NCBI RefSeq assembly: GCF_026745355.1
Contig: NC_079206.1
Span: 44,951,216-45,015,215, forward strand
From: Beta vulgaris subsp. vulgaris
Lineage: Eukaryota; Streptophyta; Magnoliopsida; Caryophyllales; Amaranthaceae
Reading direction: 5' to 3'
DNA length: 64,000 bases
This document shows positions 1-9,780 of the stretch, one piece after another; position 1 is the stretch's first letter, and each line of letters begins with the position of its first letter. Made by a program: the position numbers and the translations under genes. The notes under the pieces were generated by a model, which was not told the origin of the DNA, did no database searches, and saw only the letters and a program-made list of their open reading frames with translations.

Positions 1-1296
1 AACCCTTCTGTAGGTAAGAAGGGCTGCGCTTTTAAAAAAGCGCAGCCCTACTAAGTGAAGGGCTGCGCTTTTTTAAAAAGCGCAGCCCTTCTGCTTAGTA
101 GGGCTGCGCTTTTTTAAAAAAGTGCAGCCCTTCACTGAAAAAATTTGAAATTTCGGAATCGCGGGCTTTGAAATATTGAGCGGGGATTCGTCAAATATAT
201 TATCCCTCATTCTCTCTCCTCTCTCACGTCCCTCATTATTCCTTTCCTCTCTTCTCTCTCATCCTCTCTTCTCTCTCATCCTCTCTTCTCTCTCAAAAAC
301 TCCCATAAACATTTGCGACAAAAACCTTGAAATGATTTGCACTAAACATGGCGACGGAGTCCGATTGCCTATTGTGATACCTTTTCGGAAGCGGAACGAG
401 CCAACGAGTCAAACTCACGGCTATGCCGTGACGTTTAGGCTTTTTAAGCCATCCGAGTTCGTTTAAGCCTCCAAATACCCATTTTAAGTTTTTCCGAAAT
501 TTTTTTTTTCCCTTAAATTATGTATTTGGGTTTTGTTTTATGTATTTAAACATTATTAGGTTGTAGTTCTTGTATTTTCAGATCTATAATCTTCTTGTAT
601 ACTTCTCTTTGTTTATATATTTTGATTAATGTTCTTGTATACTTCTCTTTTTTGTTTTGATTAATGTTCTTGTATACTTCTCTTGTTTTGATTAATAATG
701 TTCTTGTATACTTCTCTTTGTTTTGATTAATGTTCTTGTATACTTCTCTTGTTTTGATTTAATGTTCTTGTATACTTCTCTTTTTTTTGATTAATGTTCT
801 TGTATACTTCTCTTTGTTTATTTTGATTAATGTTATTCTTGTATACTTCTCTTTGTTTATTTTGATTAATGTTCTTGTATACTTCTTTTTGTATATAATT
901 TCTTGTTTCATCTTTGTTTTGATTAATGTTCTTGTATACTTATTGTATACTTCTCTTTGTATATTAGTTTTTGTTCCTTTTTTCATTTTCGTTTCATTCT
1001 TTTTATTGTTTTGGGTTTAGTATTTTCGTTTCGTTTCTCTTCTCTTCTGTTTAATTTCAGAAAATGTGAGATTATGAGTAAAAAAATGACGAAAAAATTT
1101 TTTATTTTTTATTTTTTTTTTGGTAGGAAGGGCTGCGCTTTTTCCTAACTAGCGCAGCCCTTCTAGCTTAAGGGCTGCGCTTTTCTAGCGCAGCCCTACT
1201 TAAAAAGTGAAGGGCTGCTACTGAAAGGGCTGCTGTAAAAAAGCGCAGCCCTACATGCCTTTTTTAGCGCAGCCCTTCTTCATTTTTCCACTAGTG
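1..1296. mobile_element. Non-autonomous CACTA (En/Spm-type) transposon, left end outside window
   Basis: The right terminus is CTAGTG at 1291-1296, preceded by a terminal stretch whose reverse complement starts CACTAGTGGAAAAATGAAGA, the same terminus as the complete copy at 23682. Subterminal DNA (1-140 and 1125-1280) is packed with inverted copies of GGGCTGCGCTTTT / AAAAGCGCAGCCC, as expected for the subterminal repeats where CACTA transposases bind. The core (about 150-480) is closely related to the complete copy but in opposite orientation. No transposase is present, so it would need a partner element to move. About 150 bp of the left end lies before the window, judged from the complete copy. 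Confidence 0.8.
592..960. repeat. About ten-copy minisatellite inside the CACTA element
   Basis: A roughly 30-bp unit built on GTTCTTGTATACTTCTCTTT plus TGTTTTGATTAAT is repeated about ten times with small length changes. The complete CACTA copy at 23682-25016 holds only about one unit at the matching place (near 24240-24290 on the opposite strand), so the array expanded in this copy. Open frames across it are products of the repeat and not genes. Confidence 0.8.
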
Positions 1297-1505
1297 TATA
1301 GATTCATATTTCAAACCTTTTTTAAAGCATGCCTAATTAAAATATTTTTAACTTTCTTAAATCCTTAAAATAATTTCATTTGACTTTTAAAATAGTAAAC
1401 CTTCTTTGAATAATCAAATCATTTAAAACTAAATTATTTTTTAAATATAAATATATAAATACTAGAATATATTTATAAAATCCTTTAAAATTATGGGGGA
1501 TTACA
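1297..1505 (-). mobile_element. 5' start of an LTR (family B), minus orientation
   Basis: The reverse complement of the right edge begins TGTAATCCCCCATA at 1505 and runs on through TTATAAATATAT, matching the first ~200 bp of the LTRs starting at 21626 and 61917. The rest of the LTR lies beyond the CACTA element, outside the window. Its insertion point (1505/1506) falls inside a reading frame of a decayed hAT gene. Confidence 0.7.
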
Positions 1506-1905
1506 CCCAACATCCATACCACCACTTCAAAGTACACCACAAAGAGAAAATAATTCAAATGCTAGTGATGATGCTCACACTTACGATGTTGATCTTCTTC
1601 CACATGACCTCGGAAAAAGAATCCCGATCTTGGCATACCCATCAAATGATCAAGATGCCGTGAGGAGAGAACACATAGCCAAAAAAATGTTGTGCCCCAC
1701 GCTTACATGACTTTCCTCAAAGAGAGATAGGAGGTATGTGTCGTCGCTTTAATGTTGCTTGGTTTGATAAGTATGATTGGCTTGAATATAGTGTTGAGAA
1801 AAATGCGGGTTTTTTGTTTTTTGTGCTACTTATTTAAAGAGATAATCAAGTCTTTTAGGACACATGATTACTTTGTTAATGGAGGCTTTAGAGGTTGGAT
1901 ATTTG
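1506..1905 (+). pseudogene. hAT transposase fragment with TTF-type zinc finger, broken
   Basis: One frame from 1506 reads through a segment with DLGKRIPILAYPSNDQD, followed after a stop and frame shift by RRFNVAWFDKYDWLEYS, and after another shift by FCFLCYLFKE and THDYFVNGGFRGW (about 1800-1890). This order of motifs is that of the N-terminal TTF-type zinc-finger region found in plant hAT transposases and hAT-derived zinc-finger MYM-like proteins. The rest of the protein is missing: LTR B interrupts it on the left and a Tourist-like element begins at 1911. It is a relic with at least two frame breaks. Family recognition is from memory of the motif pattern. Confidence 0.65.
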
Positions 1906-1910
1906 AATTA

Positions 1911-2761
1911 GGGGGCGTTTGGTTTAGGGTGTTCAGAAAAGGGTAAGGGAATCAAGTAAGTTGATTCCCTTGTTGTTTGTTAAGTGTATTCAATCATTCT
2001 CTTTACCCCATGGTTACCCCCTAACTCCTCTACATTGATTCCTCACCCCTACCCAAGGTATCACTTATCCTTTCTCTCCTCTACTCCATGGTCACTTTAA
2101 CAACCACCACATTGTCACAATAACCACAACCACGACCTCTCCATTGAAATCACCACCTTCAACTCGAAACCTCAGGCCAGCCACCCGACACCACCGCCTC
2201 TTTAGCCAAAATCACTGCGTTTCCACCCAAACTCCTAGCATAACCACCACAATCCAGTGCACGACCCACCCAAGACCGCCATATAACCCCGAAAACACTT
2301 CCAAACCAACTGAAAACACCACCTATCACTCGAGAACACCATCCCCCGCACCCAATAACACGAGATCTGCAAGAGACGAAAGAATTTAAGGGGAAAGTAG
2401 GCATCATAGGCGGTGGCCGGGCAAGGGGTTGTTGAGCTTTTACAGTTTTCGTTTTAAGGGGAAAGGACAACAACGACATACGGGAAGGGCAGGGCGAAGG
2501 ACGATTACGCACGGCAAGGGGAGGGTGGTGGTGTGGCGACGGCGATGGTTTTCGTTTTAAGGGGGAAGGACGACGACAGTGGCATAGCAAGAGAGGGGAT
2601 GTGGTGGTGCTATGGTGGAAGAAATAGTAAAAGGAGGAAGAAAGAGGAAAGACAATGTTACCAACCAAACTACACTTAAAATCTAAGGGTTTTGCTTTCC
2701 TTTCACCCTCTACCCCTTTCTTGATTCCGTTCCCTTTACCCTGTGACAACCAAACACCCCC
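1911..2761. mobile_element. Tourist-like (PIF/Harbinger) element, 851 bp
   Basis: The left end reads GGGGGCGTTTGGTT and the right end AACCAAACACCCCC, forming terminal inverted repeats with one mismatch. TTA at 1908-1910 and 2762-2764 is the 3-bp target duplication typical of PIF/Harbinger. Subterminal AGGGAATCAA / TTGATTCCC motifs are shared with the element at 9781-10693. The GC-rich interior gives a long open frame on the minus strand (2159-2749) that I regard as fortuitous. Confidence 0.7.
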
Positions 2762-2959
2762 TTAGTGTATTGAACTTTAAGTGAATTGATATTTTTTTTT
2801 ACCAGCTCTAAGCCCATAGGGTTGGAATCTTGGATACGACACTGTTGTGTTGCCTCTATTTATTGCTCAGTTTCTCTCTTTGAATGTGGGTCTGCTGCCC
2901 CATTTTCTATCTCCTTCGTCCTTAGTTGGTTGCTGCTAGTTTAGTCGCCTTGTGCAGTA

Positions 2960-3212
2960 CTTTTTCCCTTTTTTAGATGACCAATTTTGACTTTTGATAC
3001 TATTCACATGTGTAACTTTGACTATCTTTTATGATTTGTACTTAAGGGAAAATATAGTCATGTGGGATCGTGTTAGATTCGTCTCAATGTATATTTTCAT
3101 AATATTAAGTTTTTGAAATTTTTGTTCATTGATAATTAGAGATATAAAATTTTAAAATAGTGCATTGGCATGTGTACCCAATGAAAACGGGTCAACTAAA
3201 AAACAGAGGTAG
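2960..3212. mobile_element. Stowaway-like MITE, degenerate
   Basis: The right end AACTAAAAAACAGAGGTAG is followed by TA; the left end is decayed (CTTTTTCCCTTTTTTAG) and preceded by TA. The interior shares the segment around TTAGATTCGTCTCAATG with the better preserved element at 47674-47931, so both belong to one family. TA flanks fit Tc1/mariner (Stowaway) insertion. Confidence 0.55.
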
Positions 3213-3722
3213 TAGTTTGTCGGAGCTACAATTGCTCCTCTCATTGCTTTCCTTCATGCGTTGTTGCAGTTTAGGTCATCGAACTATAGGTGCTATGTGG
3301 TGTGGGGTGTCGTAGGGCAGGGATGGTGAGGATGGGCGGGGACAGGACACAACCTGACAGGATTGGAGAAAGGAATGGCTGTTGGGTAAATTACGAATAA
3401 GAGAGAAGGAAGAGTTCAAGACTAATTTTTTAATTTAAAAAGTGGGGAACGTAGTAAAAAGTAACTTGTGGCTCTCTTACCTATTTAACCGATTTCTTCC
3501 GACACCATAATTGAAATTATTAAAAACAGAAATCCATTTTTCAAATCTTTATCCAATTTAATTATATTACTTCGTTTACGACAAAAGCCATAAGTTTACT
3601 ATTGTGTCAAACAACACTTATATCCAAGTTGCAAGATATAAACTTTCATAGTGTTACTCTGTTTGCAACCTGGTTTGAGTCGTTTGACCCATGCATAGAC
3701 AAGGTATGATAAAACGATAATA
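3213..3722. other. Intergenic, nothing recognised
   Basis: No reading frame, structural RNA or repeat boundary that I can support is visible here. Confidence 0.5.
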
Positions 3723-3849
3723 ATTATTTTTTTTTATCCATATGAGACACGAATGCAGTACAAAGTACAAAGAAGGGTAGGGGATTCGAACCTGTGACCT
3801 ATCGTTCACAACACCTCAATCTTAACGAAAAAGCCAAGGCATGCTTGGT
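3723..3849 (-). mobile_element. tRNA-derived SINE
   Basis: On the minus strand the element carries a pol III B box GGTTCGAATCC (3782-3792) and, about 30 bp upstream of it, an A-box-like TAAGATTGAGGTG. It ends in an A-rich tail, seen as a T run at about 3725-3735 on the plus strand. It is flanked by the direct repeat AAACGATAATA at 3712-3722 and 3850-3860, an 11-bp target duplication. It is too diverged and too short beyond the boxes to be a functional tRNA gene. Confidence 0.7.
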
Positions 3850-3942
3850 AAACGATAATAGTTAGTCGACATGCTGTCCACTAACAATAACTTTTTTTTT
3901 TAAAAGTTACCTTTTTGTTAAAACAAAAATATAAAAAGGCAA

Positions 3943-4603
3943 TCTCTCATTTCATAAATAACAATTTCTCCCTTTTTTTTTCTCTCTCCCCTCTCTCCTC
4001 TCTACTTTCAAAAACCCTAGCCTCCATTGTTGATTTTTAAAGGGGCTTCCATCGGTTTTTACCGTTGGAAAGCCCCACCTTTGTTTTTTTTATTTGTTTT
4101 TAGGTTCCAATAACGATTTCTCCCTCGAAAGACAGGGTTTTCGATCTCCTTCGTAAGAAAAGGTTTTTCGATCTCCTTCGAAAGACAAGGTTTTTCGACC
4201 TCCTTCGAAAGACAGGGTTTTTCTCCTCTTTTGAGGGGAATTTCTACAGGTTACAATCCGGGATACTAGATCTAATGGATTGCCGTGAAATTATTTGTTC
4301 GTGAAGAATTATGCGGGATCACAAAGGTTATCAATTTTTCGAATACGGTTAGATGAATCCGACGGAAATCACTCACGACTACAAGGGATCGTTAGATTGT
4401 CTCTCCAACAAGGCTGTAATTTCCAGCGATATAAGCGGGAGATGTTCCACATTGCAAGATTTGTTTGACGATCGTAGTTTTTATGAAGGAAATTTTTGTT
4501 TGATTCAACTTATGTATTTGTTTGATTCGATTGCTTATGTAGATGTCGTATGACTTTTTATTAATGAATTAATTTTACTATTCAAAAAAAAAAAAAAAAA
4601 AAA
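3943..4603 (+). mobile_element. Poly(A) non-LTR retroposon with 14-bp target duplication
   Basis: The unit ends in a run of about 20 A (4584-4603) and is bracketed by ATATAAAAAGGCAA at 3929-3942 and 4604-4617. This is the signature of L1-type target-primed insertion. Its 5' end is CT-rich and mRNA-like (AAAAACCCTAGCCTCC at about 4010). The middle (4123-4220) holds a ~30-bp unit repeated four times around CTCCTTCGAAAGACA. The 3' end TTATTAATGAATTAATTTTA precedes the tail. The element at 49827 has the same plan, so this is probably a short non-autonomous family. No clear A/B boxes and no reverse transcriptase are seen. Confidence 0.7.
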
Positions 4604-4618
4604 ATATAAAAAGGCAAC

Positions 4619-5062
4619 TTTTTGTCAAAAAGTAAACATGTCATCTCTGCTATAAAATAAAAGTTGCATTAATTTGCGTGTCCCGTGTAGCTTTTCTCCC
4701 AAATGTACAATTGGTTATTGATAATAACCCCATTTTGTGTCTTTAAAATCATGGTTATTGTTAAATCAATCCATGTTTATTTGTTTTGAAACGCTTAACA
4801 ACCCCTATTTGCGTATGTAAATATGTTGAAATCTAATTTCTTGTCAAAAAATAAACATGTGATCTCTGCCATAAAGCAAAAAGTTGCATTAATTTGCGTG
4901 TCCCATTCAGGTTTTTTTTCCAAAAAGTATAATTGGTTATTGAAAACAACACCTGTTTGTACGTTTAGAACCCTGATTATTGTCAAATCAACCCTTATTT
5001 GTGTGTTTGAAACTCTTGTTTTTGTTAAACCAACCGTTATTTATGTATGTAAATATGTTGAA
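4619..5062. repeat. Tandem duplication, period about 219 bp, two copies
   Basis: The segment with GTCAAAAAGTAAACATGT (4624) recurs as GTCAAAAAATAAACATGT at 4843. Both copies then run in parallel through TTGCATTAATTTGCGTGTCCC, AATTGGTTATTGA and TATGTAAATATGTTGAAAT. It ends about 470 bp before the XTH start codon, so it lies in that gene's upstream region. Confidence 0.75.
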
Positions 5063-5432
5063 ATAACAATACTATCCTTATTAATTAGCAAATTGTCTAC
5101 TAACTATTAGCGTTTTATCACTCCTCTGCACAGACATCCTAATCCTAGTGCCCCTAAATCCAGCAACCACTATCACTACTTTGCCCACCTTTTTTTTTTC
5201 CGCGTCACCAAATGTTTTAAATTAAGTAAAGACTACTTGCAAGCTGGTTCACCAATTACCATGCATTCTGTATTACTACTTTTTAGTAGTGCCGTAAAAT
5301 CCAGCTTGCTCACTCTTTTTCTACAGCTCATCCTCCACTCACCAAACCTATACACTCCTCAAGAACCTTCGCAATTCCCATGGGCCATGACCCCCCCATC
5401 TCTTGCTTCACACATGACAAAACCCCAACCCT

Positions 5433-5439
5433 TATATAA
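5433..5439 (+). promoter_or_regulatory. TATA box of the XTH gene
   Basis: TATATAA lies 94 bp upstream of the chosen ATG (5533). Transcription would be expected to start near 5465, giving a short leader of about 70 bases. Confidence 0.6.
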
Positions 5440-5532
5440 GTGTCTCTCCTCCAAACAAATTTCATCATCCTCACTCCAAACATCAACCTTTCACTTTCAA
5501 CCCCAAGTTCCCAACCCTTCCCCCTAAAAAAA

Positions 5533-6390
5533 ATGGCATCATCCTCAATTGTTTTCGCTACTATCTTTCTAGCAAGTCTGATTGCCACTACTAGAGCCAA
5601 CTTTAACAACGACTTCGCCATTACTTGGGGAGATGGTCGAGCCAAGATCCTCAACAACGGTGATGACCTTACCCTTTCTCTCGACAAAGCCTCAGGCTCA
5701 GGCTTCCAATCTAAGAATGAGTATCTCTTTGGTAGCATCGATATGCAATTAAAACTTGTTCCTGGTAACTCTGCTGGCACTGTCACTGCTTATTATCTAT
5801 CGTCTTTGGGTACAACCCATGACGAGATTGATTTCGAGTTCCTAGGAAATGCTAGTGGACAACCTTACACACTTCATACTAATGTGTTTGCTCAAGGGAA
5901 AGGCAACAGAGAACAACAGTTCCACTTATGGTTCGACCCTACTAAGGATTTCCACACCTACTCTATTCTTTGGAATCCTCAAAGGATTGTTTTCTCTTGT
6001 TATGGAATTCCCATTAGAGAATTCAACAACATGGAATCACAAGGTGTATCATTCCCTAAGAATCAACCAATGAGGATTTACTCTAGCTTGTGGAATGCTG
6101 ATGATTGGGCTACCCAAGGTGGAAGGGTCAAGATTGATTGGACACACGCACCATTTACAGCGTCATACAGAAACTTCAATGCCAATGCTTGTGTTTGGGC
6201 TTCTGGCTCATCTTCTTGTGGGTTAAGTCCTTCCGCTGATTCGGGTTCGGATTGGTTGAACCAAGAGCTAGATTCAGCAAGTCTAGAAAGAATGAGATGG
6301 GTGCAGACCAATTACATGGTCTATAATTATTGTGCTGATCTTCAGAGGTTCCCTCAAGGCCTACCTACAGAATGCACAACTACTACTTAA
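5533..6390 (+). CDS. XTH: Xyloglucan endotransglucosylase/hydrolase (GH16), intronless
   Basis: This is a secreted cell-wall enzyme that cuts xyloglucan and rejoins it to another chain or to water, allowing wall loosening and remodelling. The 285-aa product has an N-terminal signal peptide (about 1-23, ending near TTRA). The GH16 active-site motif [10 protein letters not shown] spans 96-105: by family knowledge E98 is the nucleophile and E102 the acid/base. The usual N-glycosylation site N106-A-S follows. The XET C-terminal domain carries four cysteines (C220, C229, C267, C281). Length is normal for the family. I chose the ATG at 5533 because the frame upstream adds 31 residues lying between the TATA box and the signal peptide. 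No intron interrupts the frame, whereas XTH genes usually have several; a retroposed copy is possible, but no poly(A) tail or target duplication is seen. The exact XTH number cannot be assigned. Confidence 0.95.
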   Translation: MASSSIVFATIFLASLIATTRANFNNDFAITWGDGRAKILNNGDDLTLSLDKASGSGFQSKNEYLFGSIDMQLKLVPGNSAGTVTAYYLSSLGTTHDEIDFEFLGNASGQPYTLHTNVFAQGKGNREQQFHLWFDPTKDFHTYSILWNPQRIVFSCYGIPIREFNNMESQGVSFPKNQPMRIYSSLWNADDWATQGGRVKIDWTHAPFTASYRNFNANACVWASGSSSCGLSPSADSGSDWLNQELDSASLERMRWVQTNYMVYNYCADLQRFPQGLPTECTTTT

Positions 6391-8253
6391 AAGCTAATAG
6401 GCTTGAGTCAATTTTCCCTTTGAATTAAAATTCTTTATTCTTTGATTCTTTCAAGCAAGATTTATGTATGCCAAGTGGACGTATTATAAATTTGATTAAT
6501 TCTTATTCATGTAAGATTTTCAATTTTAGATTATTCTGGTTATATATATTGTGTGATCAAATATCAATAGACCGAGTCAAGTTCATGCCTTTTGTAAATG
6601 TATTTACTATGTACATGCTTTATCTCACTAAGGCCTTTTTGGGGGTGAATTTTGCCTTGTCATCTCACACTCTCTTCCCAGCAATGTCACTTACAAACAT
6701 GACTCATTATACCTGCAATAAGTGGCACTGCAGTAGGATCATTCATCTTAACTAGTTATCTAAAAAAGTAGTTAGATCTACAAAATTTCCGTTGATGGTT
6801 TACAAGGCTTTTTTGTCAATTTTCATGTTTCATGTGATATTTCACAGCTACTTCCTCCTTTCTTTTTAATCTACACGATTGCTTTTTCTAGTTTTAATAT
6901 GTTCCATCTATTTTCTCCTATTTTTCCACTTATGTGATCCACTTTTTAATATAATAATCAACCTTACAAACTAACTTTTGAACTTCCTCCTTAATTCTCC
7001 CCAATATGAAGTGAGTAAATTAAAAATAAACAGAGAGAGTATATATCATAGACAAAAGTTCTTGGTCGTGTTATAAATAACAACATACAGAGAGCCCATA
7101 ACTCTAATATTCAACAAAGGATCCGATAGAAATGGTGAGAAAAATATATATGCTTAGAGAGTTAGAGGCTCTAACTGGGAACCCCAGCCCATAGATATAA
7201 CATAAAGTAACTTTACAATTTCCCAGCATGTATGATGTAGCTCGTCCATGCTTTCTGAGACTTCCCTCAATACATACTTTACTACACTACCATATACTAT
7301 ACACCTCAATCTGGACAGAATGGAACAAGGGATTAGCTTCCACAGTCTGAAACGCAGTGATTAGGACAACCCTGATATATCACTCGTGGGAAGTTCTGCA
7401 GCACAGACTCCTTCCTTCGACCAATCAACTCACATATAATCAAGACTTAGCTGTTTATCATCAGAAAACAGATGAACAGGGCGACAATGATATAATCCAA
7501 TTTGTCCTTGTAGTTTGTACAATAGCTCAGCTTGTAACCTCTGTAAAAAAAAACTGAGGGACTGGGGGGTTGTTTCTTTGATTACCAGAAGTACTTGGAT
7601 CCCAGGTCAACGAGAAATGAAGTGACGGTTATCAATACGACCACCTTTGTCCGCAGCACAATATGCCACCAACAGACTCAGGCTTCTCGTCACGATGTCC
7701 AAGTACCCATGAATGTGCACCACAGCAAAAAGATAAGTACCAGATGATTTAAACGCAATATAAACTTGGTCATAGTCCTATACTGAGCAGGCCCATGAGA
7801 AAGCAACTAACCATCAGTCAAGGACAAAGTGATATTGAAAGCAATGGATACAGGTTTCACAATACCCATGCAAGATTTTAATGTGCCAAAGTCCTTCATT
7901 GACAAGACGTACCTAAAATCTGAACCCGATGAAAATAAGGCAAATTGCCAGGGTCTCTCACTGAAAAGTGAGAAGACACCAGATAAGAAATGGAGGAGAT
8001 TGGCGTTGTTTCCAGTCAAGAGGATGTTATCCACACAATAGAAGAATGAGGGTGTCCGATCCATGCTTATAAAAGGTTATGGTTGTGTAAGACCTACTGC
8101 AAAAGAAAAAACCTTCAGTCACTTGAAAGGTACTTACAAGACTAAGCCATTACCTTGTTTGCGGCAAAGAATGACCTTTTTTAACCAATAAATTTAGTTA
8201 GGGTAGTCAGGATGAACAAAGGCAAGTGGTTGTTTCATGTACACTTCTTTATA
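6391..8253. other. Intergenic, XTH 3' flank; no supported gene
   Basis: The 3' untranslated region of XTH must lie in the first few hundred bases, but I see no decisive poly(A) signal. Two open stretches on the minus strand (7607-7777 and 7807-8064) look protein-like, but they could not be joined by a consistent splice and match no family I know. Confidence 0.4.
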
Positions 8254-8458
8254 CTTCCTCCGTTTCAATTTAGTTGACACTTCCTATTTTAGGAAGTTTC
8301 AATTTAGTTGTGACACTTTCATTTTGGGTAATAACTTCTTTCTATCTCTCTCCTATCACATGAGACCCTTTTATTTTCTTTCTCTCTCTCTCGTCTCCAA
8401 AAATTGTCCAGAAGTCTGTGATTTTAAAAGTGTCACAACTAAATTGAAACGGAGAAAG
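8254..8458. mobile_element. Stowaway-like MITE, 205 bp
   Basis: The left end CTTCCTCCGTTTCAATTTAG follows TA (8252-8253) and the right end CTAAATTGAAACGGAGAAAG is followed by CA, a mutated TA. The interior is closely similar to the MITE at 54934-55138 inside the 4CL-like gene. Confidence 0.75.
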
Positions 8459-9780
8459 CACTAGAATCCATGTAATAACGACATCTTTTAGATCAAAGTT
8501 GGTATGAGTCAACGAAAGGAAAGTACTAGGAAAGAACCACACGGTAAGCAATACTCTCATGAAGTAATTCCAAGGTCTTAAGGATGGGGGAATATCATTC
8601 CTCAAGTCTTTTATTGCTTGCTATAGAATAAAGTTGATAATCGTGTTGTTTGTTCTCATAAATTCTTCATTCTTACATATGATAAACCTAAGTGTTAGAA
8701 TTTTCACTCACGAAGCGCACGTATTATTACATTATGTAGTTAAGGAAAGAAGAGTGCACTTGAATATAGTTAAGGAACTTAACAGAAATTCTTAGACAAG
8801 ATATTTGAACATCCATCACATTTAGATAAGGAAAAAAATGGACATGATAAAAGTAAACAAATTTATCACCAAATACTAAGTAATTTTCCATTACTCTAGG
8901 GAGGGAGGGGTGGCCGAAGGGACCATTTGAGCTGCAGATCGTAATGCTCCTAGAAAGGCATATTTCGAATATAGAGGAGTGAAAGTTCCGGAAGAGAGTA
9001 ATGGCATGTGGTGATGGTGGGGGAGAAAGAGAGGGCTAGATGGAAAGAGAATGAAGAGGGAAAGAGTTATAGAAGAAGAGAGAGAAACAACGTCAATTAA
9101 GGTTAATTAGGATTTAATAACAGGATTAGGGGTTAATGATTAACAAAGTTGGAGCTAATTAGTCATTAAGACATGAAGGACATAAGGATGTATTCTAATG
9201 AAATTGAGTGGTATATGGTAAAACATTGAAGGTGTATGTTGTATAAAAAGAAAATGAATTAGAGGTATTTGGTGAAAAATTCGTAAAATAGAACCGAATG
9301 GATGTGTTAGACAACATAAGAAAACACTTTATATAGATACGTATACAAATCCATGTCCCATCCAACCTATGTCCTAACCATTAACATCCCCAGTGAGAAA
9401 AGAACAAGAGGGGGAAGGGTGGGGGAGTAAATTTTTTTCCATGGTTTATCCACATCAATGGAAGTCTTATGAACTCATTAAAATAGAAATTACAACATTC
9501 TATTATCATTTAAAATCAAATTGAGTGCATTACACTAGCAATGCAACAACTGAACTATACATTTTTTCAGAAAGGGCGAGAGGAAGTTTTGAGACGAGAC
9601 ACAATTCTCAGAGATGATAAGGACGTTCAGTGGAGGGTTCTATGCTCTAATGGAAGTCAAAATACAGATTAAAAGAAGATATTAACTTTGCTATACATTT
9701 ATTAGAAACTAAACGACAGCCAAATTCTTACTCGAATAGGCCATCAATTAGTCTCAACAATAAAAATAGGTCTACCATAA
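8459..9780. other. Intergenic, nothing recognised
   Basis: AT-rich, with purine-rich stretches around 8990-9090. No supported gene, RNA or element boundary. Confidence 0.5.

Noticed and set aside
2159..2749. 196-codon open frame on the minus strand
   Set aside because: It lies wholly inside a Tourist-like element, is rich in Ser/Pro/His from low-complexity DNA and has no domain.
3782..3792. tRNA-like B box suggesting a tRNA gene
   Set aside because: No cloverleaf can be formed around it; A tail and target duplications show a SINE.
5328..5786. 152-codon frame antisense to the XTH 5' half
   Set aside because: Shadow of the real XTH coding sequence and leader.
7607..8064. Two protein-like open stretches on the minus strand (7607-7777 starting GAC after TATAG; 7807-8064)
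   Set aside because: The first ends plausibly in a stop and follows an AG, but no donor in the second gives a matching phase, and no family is recognised. Could be a real small gene or a relic, so worth a protein search.
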